Origin: an uncultured Holophagaceae bacterium | GTDB lineage: Bacteria > Acidobacteriota > Holophagae > Holophagales > Holophagaceae | Length of the DNA: 64,000 nucleotides | Reading direction: 5' to 3' | Assembly (NCBI GenBank): GCA_903937385.1 | Contig: CAIZZF010000005.1 | Coordinates: 236,639 to 300,638 of the forward strand | Shown here: positions 6,324 to 15,008 of the stretch, piece by piece | Numbering within the stretch: the stretch's first letter is position 1 | Layout of the letters: each line of letters opens with the position of its first letter | Notes under the pieces: generated by a model | The model's input: only the letters and a program-made list of their open reading frames with translations | The model's database searches: none | Told to the model about the DNA's origin: nothing | Translations under genes and position numbers: made by a program

Positions 6324-9300
6324 ATGCTTCCTGATTTTGCAGACCTGCCCGACGGCATCGTCTTTTCGGACATGCAGGGTCAGGTCCAAGGCTTCTCGCC
6401 CTCAACCATGACCATGTTCCGCTACGCCACGGACCAGGAGCAGACGGGTCGCCGGGTCACGGATTTCCTGGTGCCGGAAGATCGGGCGCGGGCTGCAGGC
6501 CACTTTTCGAGGCGCCTGCTCGGGGAGGAGCCGGGACTGAAACACTACCGGGGGCTGCGTGCGGACGGCAGCACCTTCCCCATCGAGGTGAACGGCCAGA
6601 CCATCCTTGGGGCCGATGGTCAGCCCAAGGAAGTCCTCTTCATCATCCGGGACCTCTCGGGACGCCGGGGGATGGAGCAAAAGCTGGAGAAGACGGCCCA
6701 GCTCCTCCAGGCCGCGTTCAGAGTGGCCGGGATGGGGCAGATCATCACCAACCTCCAGGACCCGACCTGGCCCTGGGCGTGTTCACCCGGGGTCGATGAG
6801 ATGCTCGGCATCGACCTCGACTTCGAGAAAAATCGGGAGGGCTGGGCCACCCTCCTTCATCCTGAGGACCGGGACAGGGTGCTGTCCCAGGTGCGCGAGT
6901 CGGTGCAGCAGCACCAGCCCTTCTCCGAACAATTCCGGATCATCCGGCCGACCGATGGCGAGCTGCGCTGGATCGCAGCCTGGGCGGACACGCAACACGA
7001 CGAGGACGGCAACCCCCTCCAGCAAATCGGGATCCTCCAGGACATCACCACCAGCAAGCAGGCCGAGTTGGCAGTCGCGGAGAGCGAGGCACGGTTCCGA
7101 ACCTGGTTCAGACTGCCGCTTGTTGGCATCGCCATCAGCGCCCCATCAAAGGGCTGGCTGGAGGTCAACGACCACCTCTGCACCATGCTGGGCTACCGCC
7201 CCGAGGAACTGCGGAGCATGACCTGGGCCGAGATCACCCATCCCGAGGATCTGGCATCGGACGAGACGCAGTTTGAGCGGGTGCTCCAGGGAAATCTGGA
7301 GGGTTATTCCCTGGAAAAACGCTTTGTCCGCAAGGATGGCAGCATCCAGCCTTCCGAGCTGTCGACTCGAAGCGTCCGCAGGCCCGATGGGAAGGTCGAC
7401 TACATGGTGACCTTGGTCCAGGACATCTCGGAGCGCAGGAAGGCTGAGGAGGCGCTGCGGACCTCGGAGGCCATGTATCGCGAGCTGCTTGAGCGTCAAG
7501 GCGAAGGCTTTGGGGTTCTGGACGAGCAGGAACGATTTGTCCTGACCAATCCGGTGGCCGAGCAGATCTTCGGCGCGGCTCCGGGATCCCTCGTCGGACG
7601 ATCCTTGATGGAGTTCCTCTCGAAGGATCAGCAGGAACGGATTCGACAGGAGACCCTGCTGCGTGCCCAAGGCACCCAGAGCACCTATGACCTCCAGATC
7701 CGGCGTGACGACGGCACCCCGCGGTCCCTGCTGATCACCGCCACACCAGCGGCCCACCACGAGGGCAAGGCCCTGCAGGTCATCGGGGTGTTCCGAGACG
7801 TCACCGATCAGAAACAGACGGAGAATGCCCTCCTCGAGGCCCACCTGCACCTGGAGTCCCTGGTCTCAGCCATACCCGGAGTGGTCTACCAGTTCCTCGT
7901 GACCCCCACTCGCGAATGGAAATTCCTGTATGTCAGCGAGGGTATCCAGGACCTTTATGGTGTCCCTCCTGAGGCAGCTCTGCGCGATCAGAACGCCTTG
8001 TCTGAGCGCATCCACCCCGAGGATCGAGCGTGCCATCGGCAGGCCGTCATGGACGCTGCCAGAGACTTCAAGTTCTGGGCGCATGAACACCGCATCATCA
8101 CCCCAAACGGACAAATGAAATGGGTCCGCGCCTACGCTCAGCCAGTACGCCAGCAGGATGGCGGGGTGCTGTGGAACGGCGTGCTGCTGGACTGGACAGA
8201 CCGCAAGCTGGCTGAAGAAGAGAAGCTCCACCTCCAGCACCAACTGCAGCAGGCCCAGAAAATGGAGAGCCTGGGAAGTCTGGCCGGGGGGGTGGCGCAT
8301 GACATGAACAACGTCCTGGGGGCCATCCTCGGCCTGGCCTCAGCCCAAATTGGCAGCCAGCCCTATGGCAGCCCCCTCCACAAGGCCTTCGATACCATCT
8401 GCAAGGCCACCGAGCGGGGCGGCAAGATGGTCAAGAGCCTGCTGAGCTTCGCCCGGCAGGCCCCGACGGAGGAATCCAGACTGGACTTGAATGCAATTCT
8501 CAGCGAGCAGGTCACCCTTCTGGAACGGACGACCCTCGCCAAGGTTCGCCTGCAGCTGAATCTGCAGGCGGACCTTCACCCCATCCTGGGTGACGCCAGC
8601 GCCCTGGCCCATGCCTTCATGAACCTCTGCGTCAATGCGGTGGATGCCATGCCTGACAAGGGCACCCTCACCCTGCATACCCGCAACGTGGATTACGACT
8701 GGGTCGAGGTGGTGGTGGAGGACAACGGCATCGGGATGCCTAAGGGGGTCCTGGAGAAAGCCATGGACCCCTTCTTCACCACCAAGGAGGTCGGCAAGGG
8801 CACGGGGTTGGGCCTCTCCATGGTCTTCAGCACCGTGACGGCCCACCAGGGGCAGATCGAGCTTCAGAGTGAGCCTGGGCAGGGCACCCGCGTGATGCTT
8901 CGCTTCCCCGCCTGCCAGCAGGAACCCCAGCCCCCGACAGCGGAACCCGTGGTTGCCGAGCAGACGACAGCGCCCCAGGGCGGGTTGAAGGTGCTGCTGG
9001 TGGATGACGATGACCTCATCCTGAGTGCCGTTGAGATGCTTCTGGAAGTCATGGGCCACCGGGTGCACATCGCCCCGAGCGGCGAGGAGGCTCTGGGCCT
9101 GCTCGAAGCAGGGTTTGCGCCAGACCTCGTCATCCTGGACATGAACATGCCCGGGCTGGGCGGGGCCGGGACCCTGCCCCGGCTGCGTGGGTTATGCCCT
9201 GAGGTGCCCGTCCTGCTCTCAACGGGACGAGCCGATCGGACTGCACTGACCCTCGCCTCGGCTTATCCTGGCGTCACCTTGATGTCCAAGCCTTTCGGCC

Positions 9301-9344
9301 TGAGGGAACTCCAGACCCATCTCGAGAGCATTGGGCTGGGGTGA
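6324..9344 (+). CDS. Multi-PAS hybrid sensor histidine kinase with receiver domain
   Basis: About 1006 residues, without transmembrane segments, so a cytoplasmic sensor. Five PAS-like units follow one another over about residues 1-630, several ending in the PAC pattern (VTLVQDISERRKAEEALR, VIGVFRDVTDQKQTENAL). The dimerisation domain has the H box SLAGGVAHDMNNVLG with His659. The ATPase domain shows NAVDAM, DNGIGMP near residue 800 and KGTGLGLSMV. The receiver domain has LLVDDDD, phospho-acceptor Asp939 in VILDMNMPG, and the conserved Lys in SKPFG. The H-box style (HDMNN) is common in hybrid kinases. An upstream TTG at 6282 is possible; ATG 6324 with AAGGGA is preferred. No cognate output regulator is adjacent. 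Confidence 0.93.
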   Translation: MLPDFADLPDGIVFSDMQGQVQGFSPSTMTMFRYATDQEQTGRRVTDFLVPEDRARAAGHFSRRLLGEEPGLKHYRGLRADGSTFPIEVNGQTILGADGQPKEVLFIIRDLSGRRGMEQKLEKTAQLLQAAFRVAGMGQIITNLQDPTWPWACSPGVDEMLGIDLDFEKNREGWATLLHPEDRDRVLSQVRESVQQHQPFSEQFRIIRPTDGELRWIAAWADTQHDEDGNPLQQIGILQDITTSKQAELAVAESEARFRTWFRLPLVGIAISAPSKGWLEVNDHLCTMLGYRPEELRSMTWAEITHPEDLASDETQFERVLQGNLEGYSLEKRFVRKDGSIQPSELSTRSVRRPDGKVDYMVTLVQDISERRKAEEALRTSEAMYRELLERQGEGFGVLDEQERFVLTNPVAEQIFGAAPGSLVGRSLMEFLSKDQQERIRQETLLRAQGTQSTYDLQIRRDDGTPRSLLITATPAAHHEGKALQVIGVFRDVTDQKQTENALLEAHLHLESLVSAIPGVVYQFLVTPTREWKFLYVSEGIQDLYGVPPEAALRDQNALSERIHPEDRACHRQAVMDAARDFKFWAHEHRIITPNGQMKWVRAYAQPVRQQDGGVLWNGVLLDWTDRKLAEEEKLHLQHQLQQAQKMESLGSLAGGVAHDMNNVLGAILGLASAQIGSQPYGSPLHKAFDTICKATERGGKMVKSLLSFARQAPTEESRLDLNAILSEQVTLLERTTLAKVRLQLNLQADLHPILGDASALAHAFMNLCVNAVDAMPDKGTLTLHTRNVDYDWVEVVVEDNGIGMPKGVLEKAMDPFFTTKEVGKGTGLGLSMVFSTVTAHQGQIELQSEPGQGTRVMLRFPACQQEPQPPTAEPVVAEQTTAPQGGLKVLLVDDDDLILSAVEMLLEVMGHRVHIAPSGEEALGLLEAGFAPDLVILDMNMPGLGGAGTLPRLRGLCPEVPVLLSTGRADRTALTLASAYPGVTLMSKPFGLRELQTHLESIGLG

Positions 9345-9404
9345 ACGCCTGTCCTGATCTCCTGGCAAAGGGTGGGCCCGGTCGGGACCGCGCCTATCCA
9401 GGGT

Positions 9405-9521
9405 CTACTTCACCCCATCCATCCAGATGATCAGCTTCAGGAGGAGGGCGGAGGACAGCACCACCGCGACCAGGTAGAGCCCGATCAGGAACCGGTTTGA
9501 GGTAGTCGCGTTCGCCGCCAT
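9405..9521 (-). CDS. Small single-span membrane protein (38 aa)
   Basis: Encodes a 38-residue peptide with one long hydrophobic helix (FLIGLYLVAVVLSSALLLKL) flanked by a polar N-terminus and a short WMDGVK tail. A strong ribosome-binding site (AAGGAG, seven bases before the ATG) supports a real gene despite its size. No recognised family. It lies between the hybrid kinase and the SRAP gene and converges on the kinase. Confidence 0.55.
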   Translation of the reverse strand: MAANATTSNRFLIGLYLVAVVLSSALLLKLIIWMDGVK

Positions 9522-9708
9522 GGGGTTCTCCTTGGGGTCGGGGTTGTTGTGTTTGACAATTCTTGTGATGCACCATACTACGGGTCCGGTGACACCACCT
9601 AGCTAATTTCCCCTAGAAGAAATGACTTTTCTGCCGCTCCTGGAGGGCCGGGGTTCAAACGCCCGCCACAGACCTGCGGCCCCCGCAGCCATTCCTTAGG
9701 GTTCGGGG

Positions 9709-10374
9709 TCACGCCACGGGCAGGATCAGCTCCGGGCTGTCGTTGCGCACATTCCCCACGGCGGTGCCCACCGGGTGGGCGCGCATCCGTTCGCTGGGAC
9801 AGGGCACCAGCAGGCGCTGGAGGTCCCGGGTCTGGGCAGCCGGATCCAGCCACTCGCTCCAGGCGGGCTTCGGCAGGATCACCGGCATCCGGTTGTGGAT
9901 GTCGGCCATGAGTCCATTGGGTTCGGTGGTGATGATGCAGGTGCTCACCATCACCTCGCCATCGGGCCCCTGCCAGTCCTCCAGGAGGCCGGCGAAGGCG
10001 AACAGGTCCCCCTCACTAGGATGGATGTAGAAGGGCTGCTTGCTCTTCCCCTGGGCCTTCCACTCGTAGAAGCCCGAGGCCGGGACGAGGCAGCGCTTGC
10101 GCCGGAAGGCCGAGCGGAACGTGGGCTTCTCCTCCAGCGTCTCGGCCCGGGCGTTGATGGGCCGGGCACTGAGGTTCGGATTCTTCACCCAGCCCGGGAT
10201 GAGGCCCCAGAACGCGACATCGGCCACCAGTCCATTCCGCTCCGGGCGCACGATGACCACATGCTGGCCCGGGGCGATGTTGTAGCCCTTCACGATCTGG
10301 AAGCCCGGCGGCACCATGCCGAAGGCCTCCGCCAGGGTCTTGGCGTCGAAGGTGAAGGTGTAGCGGCCGCACAT
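9709..10374 (-). CDS. yedK: SRAP/HMCES-type abasic-site protein (YedK family)
   Basis: A 221-residue SOS response-associated peptidase family protein that covalently caps abasic sites in single-stranded DNA. The start MCGRYTF places the catalytic cysteine at position 2, exposed once Met is removed, which fixes the start at 10374. Other active-site residues align exactly with the family: N74 (PINARAET), E104 (SGFYEW) and H160 (DIHNRMPVIL). Length is normal. It has its own start after the lipoprotein gene, with no LexA box recognised. Confidence 0.95.
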   Translation of the reverse strand: MCGRYTFTFDAKTLAEAFGMVPPGFQIVKGYNIAPGQHVVIVRPERNGLVADVAFWGLIPGWVKNPNLSARPINARAETLEEKPTFRSAFRRKRCLVPASGFYEWKAQGKSKQPFYIHPSEGDLFAFAGLLEDWQGPDGEVMVSTCIITTEPNGLMADIHNRMPVILPKPAWSEWLDPAAQTRDLQRLLVPCPSERMRAHPVGTAVGNVRNDSPELILPVA

Positions 10375-10415
10375 GCCGCCCATGATAGCCCTGCGCAAGC
10401 GGGATCGACGGCCCT

Positions 10416-10865
10416 TCAGTCGTCGCTGGTGATGCGCGAGGAGACCCTGCGTTTCTCGGTGCCCGCCACGATGCAGGCCGACCACTTGGCGGTGGTGTCG
10501 CTCCTCGTGTACTCGAGCTGATAGGTTTCCCCGACCCTGGCGTTGATGGAGAGATCAAAGCCGGTGGCGTTGGGGATGGGCTGGCCCGCAGGGGTCCGGA
10601 CCTTCCTGAACTTCACGGCGAGGGTGTGAATCCCGGGAGCCAGTTCCAGTCGCTCGCCTTCATCCGGGCGGATGCTCCTCCCGTCGATGCTGTGGATATA
10701 GACGTCCAGCTTGAGGGTCGCCTGCAGGAAGGCCATGTCGGTCCGCGGGGCCGGAGGCTGCTGTTGCGACTGCGTCTGCGGCAGCGAGGACTTGCGCCGG
10801 GGAACCGGCGCACAGGCCAGCAGGGCGAGAAGGACGAGGGGGAGGGATCGTTGCATCAGGTTCAT
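10416..10865 (-). CDS. Putative lipoprotein
   Basis: A 149-residue protein with a signal peptide and lipobox (VLLALLAC, Cys about 15 from the chosen Met), then a Gln/Pro-rich linker and a beta-rich domain (LKLDVYIHSIDG, LELAPGIHTLAVKFRKV, VGETYQLEYTR) resembling PEGA-like or carboxypeptidase-regulatory-like folds that present small beta domains at the envelope. The ATG at 10865 has GGAG upstream. An alternative ATG at 10895 overlaps the previous stop (ATGA) and would add ten residues. Function unknown. Probably cotranscribed with the gene at 10892-11389. Confidence 0.65.
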   Translation of the reverse strand: MNLMQRSLPLVLLALLACAPVPRRKSSLPQTQSQQQPPAPRTDMAFLQATLKLDVYIHSIDGRSIRPDEGERLELAPGIHTLAVKFRKVRTPAGQPIPNATGFDLSINARVGETYQLEYTRSDTTAKWSACIVAGTEKRRVSSRITSDD

Positions 10866-10891
10866 GCCCGCTCCTGCGTGGGTCTTGCTGG

Positions 10892-11389
10892 TCATCGCGG
10901 TTTCGGGACGGGTGGGGGCGCCGGCTTCGGCCCACCGGGGAGGGCGGGTCCTTCAGCCTCCCATAGCTTCAGGACCTCCAGATAGACGTCTACGGGTATC
11001 GGCTCCGGGGCCTTCCGGGGCCGGGCCTTGGCAGTGCTGAGCACCCGACCGCCGTCAGCCGAGAGCTTGGAGGGGTCGCTGGAGAGCACCTTGCCCTCGG
11101 CCTGGACGGCCTTGGCCTGCTGGTCCCGGTGCTCCATGAGGACCTTGCGAAGCCATGGGCAGAACGCCTTCTTGTCCGGGAAGACCGTCAGGTATTCCCG
11201 GCACCGTGCGGGTGAGGGCTGCACCACCTGGACCAGGGCCTGCTTGATCTGAGTCGGGAACCGGTAGCTGGGTTCGAGCAAGTGGAACCCCAGAGGGGAG
11301 TCGTAGGTCCAGAGCACCGTCGATTTGGAGGGCTTCGTATCCTGCGAGAGGAGCGTTAGAGAAGCCAGGAACAGGGCCGCGGTTCGCAT
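10892..11389 (-). CDS. Hypothetical secreted protein
   Basis: A 165-residue protein with a short N-terminal hydrophobic segment (MRTAALFLASLTLLSQ) consistent with a signal peptide and a Pro/Lys-rich C-terminus. GGAGGT precedes the ATG. Two Cys (in ARCREY and AFCPWL) might form a disulfide. No family recognised. Its end overlaps the possible start of the following lipoprotein gene. Confidence 0.6.
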   Translation of the reverse strand: MRTAALFLASLTLLSQDTKPSKSTVLWTYDSPLGFHLLEPSYRFPTQIKQALVQVVQPSPARCREYLTVFPDKKAFCPWLRKVLMEHRDQQAKAVQAEGKVLSSDPSKLSADGGRVLSTAKARPRKAPEPIPVDVYLEVLKLWEAEGPALPGGPKPAPPPVPKPR

Positions 11390-11466
11390 GGGACCTCCGG
11401 TGCGTCACGGGTGGGGGCGGGAGAGCCGCCAGGCTCAGCATACGCCTACAGCAGCGGTCGCCCAGT

Positions 11467-11808
11467 TCAGCGCCAGTGACCCTCGATCCAGAACCAGCCG
11501 CGCTCGTGGCGCTCCCAGTGGCCATCGACCCACATGGCCGCGGGCCGGGGCCGGGCATGGTAGTAGCCGGGAACCCACACGTAGACCCGCCCGTCCCAAG
11601 CCCAGTGGCCCGCCACCCAGACCTGCTCCAGAACCGGGGGCGACGGCACCCGCTCGACGCGCACCGGGGGCGGTTCCCGCTCCACGTAGGTCATGCGGAC
11701 CACCGGGATGGGGGCGATGATGGCGACCCGCCCCCGGGGGCCGACCAGGCAGGCCGTGCTGAGGAGGGCGGTGGTGGCGACAAGGAGGAGGGCGTGGATC
11801 GATTGCAT
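11467..11808 (-). CDS. YXWXXGHW-repeat lipoprotein
   Basis: A 113-residue protein with a lipoprotein signal (LLLVATTALLSTAC) followed by four copies of a W-x-x-G-H/Y-W/Y motif: WVAGHW, WVPGYY, WVDGHW and WIEGHW. Such repeats define a family of small secreted proteins with Tyr/Trp-rich beta hairpins, often annotated BcpO-related; their function is not established. GAGG lies seven bases before the ATG at 11808. Divergent from the YdcF-like gene. Confidence 0.8.
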   Translation of the reverse strand: MQSIHALLLVATTALLSTACLVGPRGRVAIIAPIPVVRMTYVEREPPPVRVERVPSPPVLEQVWVAGHWAWDGRVYVWVPGYYHARPRPAAMWVDGHWERHERGWFWIEGHWR

Positions 11809-11980
11809 GGGATGCCTCAAGCTGAAGACAGATCCAGGGAGCCCGGCTGTCCGCTTGCTCATTGGACGGCACCCCAGGCCCCAAGGTTGAGGAAGGGCGG
11901 GGAGGTTCGGGTGGCCGGCCCGCAGGCAACCGGAAAAAAGGAGGGGAGCCCCGAGACCGCCCAGGCTCCAGAATGGGACC

Positions 11981-12730
11981 ATGCTCGCCTTCACCAAACT
12001 CCTCGGAATGCTCTGCATGCCCCTGGGCCTGCTGTGGCTGGGACTGGCCCTGGCGGCGACCTGGGCGTTCCGGAAGAGGCTGCGGGGGCTTGGGGCCTTC
12101 CTGGTACTGCTCTTCCTGGGTTTCACCCTGGCGGGCAATGTCCAGGTGGGAGCCTGGGTCATGGGTCGGCTCGAGTCCGAGGTGCCTCCCCTGTCCGAAA
12201 GCAGCGCGCCCTTCGATGCCCTCTTCGTGCTGGGTGGCGGCAGCCAGATTGATGACCAGGGACGCCCCCTGCTCAGCACCGGTGGTGACCGCATCGTCGA
12301 GGCGGCCCGCCTGTGGCATGCCGGCCGGGCCACCTGCCTGGTGGCCAGCGGAGCCTCGGACGATGCCCCTGTCGGGCGCCGGAACCTGGGCGCCGAGACC
12401 CGCGCCATCTGGGTGAGCCTGGGCATCCCCAGCACCGCCATCCAGGTCCTGGAGGAACCCTGCTTCATCACGCGGCAGGAGATCCAGGCCTACGGCCGCC
12501 TGAAGACCCGGGAGGGCTGGCGCCGCGTCGGGCTGGTCAGCTCAGCCTGGCACCTGCCCCGGGCCATGGCCCGGGCCCGGCGGGAGGGGCTCGCCGTCGT
12601 GCCTGTGCCCAGTGACCGGCGGGGCCGGGCCCCCCGGTTCCAGCTCTGGCACCTGGTCCCCCAGGAAGAGGGCTTCCAGAAGACCCAGCTGGCCTGCTGG
12701 GAGTACCTGGGCAGGCTCGCGGGTCGCTGA
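11981..12730 (+). CDS. YdcF/SanA (DUF218) family membrane-anchored protein
   Basis: A 249-residue protein with two N-terminal membrane helices (residues 1-50) and a DUF218 Rossmann-like domain: DALFVLGGG, RIVEAARLW, SGASDDAP, TRAIWVSLGIP, ITRQEIQAY, VGLVSSAWHLPRAM. Family members (ElyC, SanA, YdcF) are linked to envelope integrity and lipid-carrier or peptidoglycan metabolism, though chemistry is unsettled. A single-gene unit on the plus strand, converging on the corrinoid operon. Confidence 0.82.
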   Translation: MLAFTKLLGMLCMPLGLLWLGLALAATWAFRKRLRGLGAFLVLLFLGFTLAGNVQVGAWVMGRLESEVPPLSESSAPFDALFVLGGGSQIDDQGRPLLSTGGDRIVEAARLWHAGRATCLVASGASDDAPVGRRNLGAETRAIWVSLGIPSTAIQVLEEPCFITRQEIQAYGRLKTREGWRRVGLVSSAWHLPRAMARARREGLAVVPVPSDRRGRAPRFQLWHLVPQEEGFQKTQLACWEYLGRLAGR

Positions 12731-12735
12731 CGCCC

Positions 12736-13962
12736 CTAGGGCTTGCCGGCGTCAGCCGGGCCCTGCTTCTTGGTTTCAATCTGCCCCGCCATGCGGCTGG
12801 CGCAGTCAGGACACATGCCGTGGCTGAAGGTCGCGGAGCTCTGCTCGTGGAGGTAGTCCTCGAAGCTGCCCCAGCCCTTGTCCTCGTCCTTCACCTTCCG
12901 GCACCAGGCGCAGATCCGGATCATCCCGTGCAGGTTGCGCGCATTGCCCAGGGCGAGCTGGGCCGCCTCCAGGAGCGTCTGGGCCGTCTCAAGGTAGGTG
13001 GTGATCTGATTGGGGAAGGCCAGCTGCGCCAAAGCCAGCGCCCCCATGGGACCATCCGGCCCCTCGAACCGGAGCAGCATGCCATCCCCGGCCTCGGTGG
13101 GGTGCAACCCCACGGCACAGGCCCGCAACTCAGCCTCCAGCCCGGTCCGGGGTGACCCGGGCGGGACCCACTGCGCCACACCCCACTGGCCCTTCCAGTG
13201 GGAGAGCCAGAGCATGGTGCCCGGCGCGAAGAGGCTCTGGGCCACATCCAGCAGCACCCGCACGATGGCTTCTTCGTCGATGGTGGCCGAGAGCCGCTGG
13301 ACCAGGTCGACCAGGGCGGCCTGCTCAGCCAGGCGTCGCCGGGCCTGACCCAGCTCCTCGGCCTGCCGGGCCATCTGGGCCTCCCGGGCGGCCCAGGCCT
13401 CCTCCAGCAGGGCCATCCGCAGCGGCCCCAGATCCGCTGCCACGCGCTCGGCGGGCAGGCCCACAAAGGCAGCGAAGGCTGCCAGGTCCGCCCTGGCCCG
13501 GGGGTCTTCCCCCACATCAAGCAGCACGACGCAGGCGCAGGACTCGGCGAAGAAGGCGCGGGCCTCGCCCTCGCTCAGGCCCCACTCCGCCATGACCTTC
13601 CGCCAGCCCAACAGCCAGCCCGGCGTCACCAGGTAGGCACCCCGACTGAGCAGGGCCTGCACCTGCTCGGGAGGCAGGAAGAAGTCAAAGCAGGTGGACC
13701 GACAGGCCACCTGAAGGTCAGGGGGCTTCGGCAGCCCATGGTGGGCGGCGAGACAGCCCCCACCCACCAGCAGTGCCCCATGGGCCTTCTTGCTGCGTCT
13801 CCCGGCCTCCTCCAGCATGGCCTGCAGCTCAGATCTGCGAGGGGTGCAGGAGCGCGGCAGGCAGCTCAGCTCCAGCCCCAAAAACGGGTTCTGTGCCATC
13901 GCCGCCCGGGCCTCTGCGAAGAGACACTGGCACAGGAGGACCTGCAGCGGCTGGACCTTCAT
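12736..13962 (-). CDS. DUF1638-like / GAF / Cys4 protein of the corrinoid operon
   Basis: A 408-residue cytoplasmic protein. Residues 1-195 resemble the DUF1638 proteins found beside corrinoid methyltransferases (LQVLLCQCLFAEARAAM, LLVGGGCLAA, CRSTCFDFFLPP, TPGWLLGWRKVM). A coiled coil follows (about 200-235), then a GAF-like domain (about 235-360). The C-terminus holds CAWCRKVKD and HGMCPDCA, a CxxC pair module shared with the protein at 34661. The ATG overlaps the stop of the methyltransferase gene (ATGA). The sensory architecture plus a DUF1638 head suggests a regulator or accessory factor of the methyl-transfer system. The DUF1638 assignment is from memory and should be checked. Confidence 0.7.
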   Translation of the reverse strand: MKVQPLQVLLCQCLFAEARAAMAQNPFLGLELSCLPRSCTPRRSELQAMLEEAGRRSKKAHGALLVGGGCLAAHHGLPKPPDLQVACRSTCFDFFLPPEQVQALLSRGAYLVTPGWLLGWRKVMAEWGLSEGEARAFFAESCACVVLLDVGEDPRARADLAAFAAFVGLPAERVAADLGPLRMALLEEAWAAREAQMARQAEELGQARRRLAEQAALVDLVQRLSATIDEEAIVRVLLDVAQSLFAPGTMLWLSHWKGQWGVAQWVPPGSPRTGLEAELRACAVGLHPTEAGDGMLLRFEGPDGPMGALALAQLAFPNQITTYLETAQTLLEAAQLALGNARNLHGMIRICAWCRKVKDEDKGWGSFEDYLHEQSSATFSHGMCPDCASRMAGQIETKKQGPADAGKP

Positions 13963-15008
13963 TCGATCGTCCAATCCAGAGGATAGGCGCCCCAGCTCCG
14001 CACGGCCTCGGCCACGGCCATCAGCACCTCTTCCGAGACACACCAGGGAATCTCGCCGTGGTGCTCCGCCAGGACGAAGCCGCCACCGGGACCGGCCGCC
14101 CTGAGGGCGTCCTTCACGGCGGCTTCAGCGTCCTGGGGGCTCCAGTGACTCATCGCCAGACCATTCAGGCCACCCATCAGAGCCACCCGCCCCCGGAGCG
14201 TCGCCTTGGCCTCGGCCAGGGACTCGTCACAGGAGGGAGCCAAGCCCACGAAGCCCAGCTCGCTCAGCTCCGGGAGAAGGCTGCCCATGGGGGCCGAAGC
14301 CGAGGACAGGGCCACCGCGCCCTGAATGCCCTCGCGCACGCGGCGGAGGGCGGGCAGGCCCTCCTTCCGGATGAGTTCCTTCGGCAGGAGGGTCGAAGAC
14401 ACCAGCGGCTCCGCGATGGCGACGGCGCTCACGCCCGCCGCCAGCTGGGCGTTGCCCCAGGCGATGCAAAAGGCTTCGTTGATCCGCCAGAGCTGCCGGA
14501 CCAGCTCCGGCGCGTCCATGAGCCAGTCCAGGTAGCGCTCGAAGCCCAGCTGGATCACGGGCAGGCTCAGGGGTCCCACCAGGCCGCCCAGGATCGGGAC
14601 GTCGTCGCCCAGGCGCGCCTTGAGACCCCGGGCCACGGTGAGGCTGCGGGCGAGGGCAGGCACCTGTGTGGGGTCCGGCACCCGCAGGCGCTCGATGGCC
14701 GAGGCGCGGGTCAGGGGTGGGGCCCCGGTGTTGGGCGGCCCATCCGTGCGGAACAGCGTCTCGCCCCCGAAGGCCTCCACCTCCGCCGAGGCATGGAGGA
14801 AGCTGGTCACCGCATCGTGCCCCAGGGTGTGTCGCAGACGGAGCTGACCTTCGATCACCGCCTCCGGATCGCTCAGGTAGTCCTGGATGGAGAGCCCCAG
14901 CGCCCGGGCCGGGTGCAGGGTGACGGCGAGGAAGAAGGGCACCCGATCGCCCTCCTGGTGGGAGAGCGCCGCGCCCAGGCGCTCGGCAGGCTTCAGCGGG
15001 GCGATCAT
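13959..15008 (-). CDS. Uroporphyrinogen decarboxylase-like corrinoid methyltransferase
   Basis: A 349-residue TIM-barrel protein of the UroD/MtaA/CmuA family. Start MIAPLKPAERLGAALSHQEGDR is the family N-terminus, and the end shows GGFVLAEHHGEIPWCVSEE, where a His/Cys pair would bind zinc as in methylcobalamin-dependent transferases. Such enzymes move methyl groups between a corrinoid protein and a thiol, or demethylate a substrate. Genuine HemE is less likely, because the gene is coupled by ATGA overlaps to a B12-binding protein upstream and the GAF/Cys4 gene downstream. Substrate unknown. Confidence 0.85.
   Translation of the reverse strand: MIAPLKPAERLGAALSHQEGDRVPFFLAVTLHPARALGLSIQDYLSDPEAVIEGQLRLRHTLGHDAVTSFLHASAEVEAFGGETLFRTDGPPNTGAPPLTRASAIERLRVPDPTQVPALARSLTVARGLKARLGDDVPILGGLVGPLSLPVIQLGFERYLDWLMDAPELVRQLWRINEAFCIAWGNAQLAAGVSAVAIAEPLVSSTLLPKELIRKEGLPALRRVREGIQGAVALSSASAPMGSLLPELSELGFVGLAPSCDESLAEAKATLRGRVALMGGLNGLAMSHWSPQDAEAAVKDALRAAGPGGGFVLAEHHGEIPWCVSEEVLMAVAEAVRSWGAYPLDWTIE

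Noticed and set aside
9553..9581. TTGACA with TACTAC 17 bases later on the plus strand
   Set aside because: Good -35 but poor -10, and no plus-strand gene follows; probably chance.
13959..15008. hemE (true uroporphyrinogen decarboxylase)
   Set aside because: Coupling to a B12-binding protein and the C-terminal zinc-like His/Cys motif favour the corrinoid methyltransferase branch.
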